Assembly (NCBI GenBank): GCA_046351095.1
Contig: JAXLZC010000001.1
Coordinates: 1,550,001-1,614,000 of the forward strand
Reading direction: 5' to 3'
DNA length: 64,000 nucleotides
Source of the DNA: BQWY01 sp046351095
GTDB lineage: Bacteria > Nitrospirota > Nitrospiria > Nitrospirales > Nitrospiraceae
The notes under the pieces are model-generated. The model worked only from the letters and a program-made list of their open reading frames with translations, was not told the DNA's origin and ran no database searches. The position numbers and the translations under genes were made by a program. Positions 61,538-64,000 of the stretch are shown piece by piece; position 1 is the stretch's first letter; every line of letters starts with the position of its first letter.

Positions 61538-62692
61538 ATGTCTACTGCCGAATCTTTCGTAGGAAGAACCCTCGTGGCCACACGATTGCCGATCTGGTGG
61601 ACGCTGTCGTTTGCGAGCACCCTGCTCGTCATCCTCCCGACCGTCGCGCTGGCCAAATCCTCCGTCGTCGCGTCATGCGACGTCGAATCAATCACCACCG
61701 CCGCACCGGCTTCGGAATCCGGCGACACGCCGGCACGCCGCCCGCAGATCACCCTCCATATCGGCGTGGACACGCCGGGCACCGATGCAAAACCAAAGGA
61801 CGACGTCGTCGCGATCGTGAAAGGCCCACATCTGGCGACGCGCTTGATCCCGCTCGAATGGGACGAATCCACCCATCGGCAGTCCAGCACACTCGAACTC
61901 GACCCGATGGATTTCTCCGGGCTCGATGTCGATCGGCGTGTGACGCCGATCACCTGTGTCATTGCGCGGCGCAGCGGCCAGCAACTCGTCACGATGGCGA
62001 CCTCGACGCTGCGTGTCGACGTGCCCGAGGCCGCACCTATTGACGCGCGTCGCACGGAAACGACGACCCCGTCACAGACGCTGCCGAACGCGTCGACTCC
62101 ACGCGCAGCACAAACGATCACCGATTCGCCGGAAGCGGATCCTGTCGGGATGGTCGATCCGCCGCTCGAAGCGATCGCGCTCGCCCCGGCGCAGATCAAA
62201 GAGCAGGCACTGATGCCGGAAGGGCCGACCTCGCCGCCGCCGACCTACTGGCGCTCGGTAAAAACGAGAATTCTCCAGTCGATCCGTCCGCATCAAGCGG
62301 CGCCCACGGATACGAATCCCTTGGCCGCGCCGACGGTGCACTTCCGATTGCTGGCGAACGGCACGATCCGCGATTTGCGCTTGGCGCCGACGTCTGGAGA
62401 CGAGCAGGTCGATCAGGCGGTGTTGGGTGCCATCGCTGCGCGTGGGCCGTTTCCGCCTTTTCCACGAACCGTGACACGCCCGCACATGGATGTGCACATC
62501 GCGCTGCCGCCGTTGATCGCCATGGCATCGACGACCGCGACGGACGCGGGATCCGCGCAGACTCCGGACAGCACCTCGGCAGCACCATCGACACCGGCAC
62601 CAACACCGCCGCAATCCGCGTCGAGTACAACGCCGGCGTCACCATCCGCAGGCTCGAATCCCGCTCCTGCTCCACCAACTCCCACGCCGTAA
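61538..62692 (+). CDS. TonB C-terminal-domain-like membrane protein
   Basis: 384 residues. Membrane anchor or signal (about 17-39, ending ALA), a unique periplasmic region (about 45-245), then a TonB-C-like domain (about 265-335: VHFRLLANGTIRDLRLAPTS, PFPPFPR). An unusual Pro/Ser/Thr-rich tail of about 50 residues follows the domain. True TonB proteins end at the C-terminal domain, so this may be a TonB-like or TolA-like linker rather than an energy transducer. No exbB/exbD is nearby. Confidence 0.7.
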   Translation: MSTAESFVGRTLVATRLPIWWTLSFASTLLVILPTVALAKSSVVASCDVESITTAAPASESGDTPARRPQITLHIGVDTPGTDAKPKDDVVAIVKGPHLATRLIPLEWDESTHRQSSTLELDPMDFSGLDVDRRVTPITCVIARRSGQQLVTMATSTLRVDVPEAAPIDARRTETTTPSQTLPNASTPRAAQTITDSPEADPVGMVDPPLEAIALAPAQIKEQALMPEGPTSPPPTYWRSVKTRILQSIRPHQAAPTDTNPLAAPTVHFRLLANGTIRDLRLAPTSGDEQVDQAVLGAIAARGPFPPFPRTVTRPHMDVHIALPPLIAMASTTATDAGSAQTPDSTSAAPSTPAPTPPQSASSTTPASPSAGSNPAPAPPTPTP

Positions 62693-62783
62693 GACGACCG
62701 TCGTCCGCACGCAGACGCACGACGGACGGCCGCGCCCTTGCGCAGATCCAGCCGTCGCGACGCCTCACAGCATGTACAGGGAA

Positions 62784-63005
62784 TTAACGAGAGGGTCGGG
62801 AGAAGAGCACACCCATCGCGGTGCCGAGCGTCAGCGCGGCCAGGGCAACCACGAACACTTCACGCGGCGACCAGGGCCGATCCGGGCCGGTGCGCCGTGC
62901 GCCATGCATCGCAGGGCCGGGAAACGCTTCGCCGCCCAACCATTCGTCGGCGCCGTTGGACGATATCGGGTGCACGAATTCGGCGGTCTCAGGCATCTCG
63001 GTCAT
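62784..63005 (-). CDS. Small tail-anchored-like membrane protein, 73 residues
   Basis: Not recognised. GAGGAG 6 bases before the ATG at 63005 supports it. The first 45 residues are acidic and Gly/Pro-rich; one membrane helix follows near the C-terminus (VFVVALAALTLGTAMGVLF) and ends with a few Arg/Ser residues. It lies after the 56-residue acidic protein gene, and both may share a transcript from upstream of 63337. Confidence 0.65.
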   Translation of the reverse strand: MTEMPETAEFVHPISSNGADEWLGGEAFPGPAMHGARRTGPDRPWSPREVFVVALAALTLGTAMGVLFSRPSR

Positions 63006-63166
63006 AGAAGCTCCTCAGGTTTCCTACGGAAGCAGACCGGACCAGACACAGGCTGCCTTGCGCACGACCGGCTCGCGATCGCGCGCACATCTCTCACCGA
63101 CCGCGACCGTCGCACCGCCGCGCAGTCGGACACGATCCGACGACACGCGCGCGCGAGACGGCGAGA

Positions 63167-63337
63167 CTACTCATCCTCATCCGCCTCTTCGATATCCTCG
63201 ATTCCTTCGAAGCTGATATCTCCCTCGGGCATCGCCGTCGCCGCCTTTTCGCACACCGACTCGATGAGTTCTTCGGCTTCCTCGGGCGAATCCGAGCTGA
63301 TCAAAAATTTCACAATCACGCCATATCGCTGAGTCAC
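63167..63337 (-). CDS. Small acidic protein, 56 residues
   Basis: GTG start at 63337 with AAGGAG just upstream, a clean frame, and stop TAG at 63167. The chain has a short beta-like start (VTQRYGVIVKFLISSDS), a helix (EEAEELIESVCEKAATAM) and a very acidic end (EDIEEADEDE). The net charge is strongly negative. It has one cysteine and no signal. I do not recognise it. The 73-residue gene follows 161 bases later and pal lies upstream on the same strand. Confidence 0.65.
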   Translation of the reverse strand: MTQRYGVIVKFLISSDSPEEAEELIESVCEKAATAMPEGDISFEGIEDIEEADEDE

Positions 63338-63587
63338 AATCTACTCCTTGGTGAAACGGCCGGACCGATTGCCGGCGAACGATTCTGCTCAGATACCATA
63401 CGAAGCCGACGCTTGTCATCAGGAAGCCGACAACGATGCAGATTCGTGCGAACGAAGCGCGCGCGACCGTCCCGACAGGTACGGGCGACGCAGCACCAGC
63501 CGCCGTAAGTGCGTACGCGCAACGGCGTCACCGACGACAGCACCCTCTAAGATGGAATGAGAAAAATGCTGCGGGGAAGGAAACTGC

Positions 63588-63619
63588 CGGGGCCGCCGCG
63601 CTTACGCGCGACAGCCCCG
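63588..63619 (-). terminator. Hairpin after pal
   Basis: On the minus strand CGGGGC...GCCCCG encloses CGCGC-GTAA-GCGCG, 11 bases past the pal stop. The first T tract (TTTTT) comes only about 20 bases later, so efficiency is unclear. Confidence 0.5.
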
Positions 63620-63629
63620 TAACCGAAGA

Positions 63630-64000
63630 CTATTCGCTGAGGAGGAAGTGGCCGCGACGATTCTGCTTGTAGCATGCTTCGTCGTGCTCTTCGCAGAACG
63701 GACGGTTCTTCCCGAATGAAATCGTGCTGACCTGCTGTGCTTTCACACCGAGGTCGACCAAGTAGCGCTTCACGGACTTGGCGCGCTTGTCGCCGAGCAC
63801 CAGGTTGTAGTCCTGCGTGCCGCGCTCGTCGCAATGTCCGGAGATCTTCAATTCGGCCTTCGGGTGCGCCTTGATCCACTCCGCGTTCAACGACAACTCA
63901 TCGCGCGTGTCGCCGTTGATCGAGTGCTGATCGTAGCCGAAGAACGCATCCTTGAAGCCTGCGGCAATCGCCGCCTCTTCCTGACGGCGCAATTCCGCCA
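63630..64000 (-). CDS. pal: Peptidoglycan-associated lipoprotein Pal, N-terminus off the window
   Basis: Partial: about 122 C-terminal residues, open to the right edge. OmpA-like peptidoglycan-binding domain: FFGYDQHSI, HCDERGTQDYNLVLGDKRA and a C-terminal NRRGHFLLSE, the Pal pattern (GHCDERGT...NRRAHF). Pal ties the outer membrane to peptidoglycan as part of Tol-Pal. The signal peptide and lipobox, and any tolB/ybgF neighbour, would lie beyond the window. A hairpin follows the stop. Confidence 0.92.
   Translation of the reverse strand, partial: AELRRQEEAAIAAGFKDAFFGYDQHSINGDTRDELSLNAEWIKAHPKAELKISGHCDERGTQDYNLVLGDKRAKSVKRYLVDLGVKAQQVSTISFGKNRPFCEEHDEACYKQNRRGHFLLSE

Noticed and set aside
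63436..63672. 78-codon plus-strand frame overlapping the 3' end of pal
   Set aside because: No ribosome binding site, low-complexity Arg/Ala composition, and it runs into pal on the other strand.

Overview
The window is a GC-rich (roughly 60-65%) stretch of a Gram-negative bacterial chromosome. It is densely packed and mostly housekeeping: long minus-strand operons, start/stop overlaps of 1 to 17 bases, one tRNA, no rRNA, no CRISPR array and no insertion sequence. It has outer-membrane machinery (an Omp85-type barrel, BamD, Pal, Mla genes), hopanoid synthesis, System II cytochrome c maturation (ResB/CcsB/TlpA/CcdA), PilT/PilU and PhoB/PhoR. A Nitrospira-like member of the Nitrospirota would fit, but that is inferred from gene content; no marker gene in the window settles it.

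Layout. 1-8.0 kb: a minus-strand cluster joining squalene-hopene cyclase and adenosylhopane nucleosidase to mlaEFDC, an Omp85-type barrel and a BON/DUF1207 protein that runs off the left edge. 8.1-13.2 kb: smc and ispH. 13.3-17.3 kb: phosphate control (phoB-phoR) facing a pit transporter and its DUF47 partner, which sit behind a Pho-box-like repeat. 17.4-19.6 kb: fabH and bamD. 19.8-24.4 kb: cytochrome c maturation. 24.9-29.1 kb: the SAM cycle (metK, ahcY) and a radical SAM protein. 29.4-38.0 kb: a TPR lipoprotein, dnaB interrupted by an intein, hisZ, serA and a class V aminotransferase. 38.3-45.6 kb: a LysM lytic transglycosylase, a DUF433/DUF5615 pair, a YfgM-like TPR protein, bioF, pilT and pilU. 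45.7-64 kb: small redox, repair and envelope genes (methyltransferase-like membrane protein, cytochrome c, redoxin, SUMF1-like protein, tRNA-Glu, PDZ protease, ttcA, msrA, hrpB, ferritin-like protein, yacG, PilZ protein, FKBP isomerase, TonB-C protein, pal).

How the genes work together. The left cluster reads as one pathway from squalene cyclisation to hopanoid maturation and then to lipid transport across the envelope. BamD, Pal, FKBP, YfgM-like and MltD-like proteins serve envelope assembly. MetK and AhcY make SAM and recycle its by-product. SerA plus the aminotransferase would make phosphoserine.

Regulation. Many promoters fit one form: TTGAC(A/C/T), a spacer of 17-18, then TANNNT. At several genes (phoB, mltD, the TonB-C gene, yacG and perhaps bioF and bamD) the -10 box lies only 7-9 bases before a start codon with no ribosome binding site, which predicts leaderless mRNAs. 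Intrinsic terminators follow ispH, metK, ahcY, the 121-residue exported protein and the FKBP gene. Promoter and terminator calls were made by eye and are predictions.
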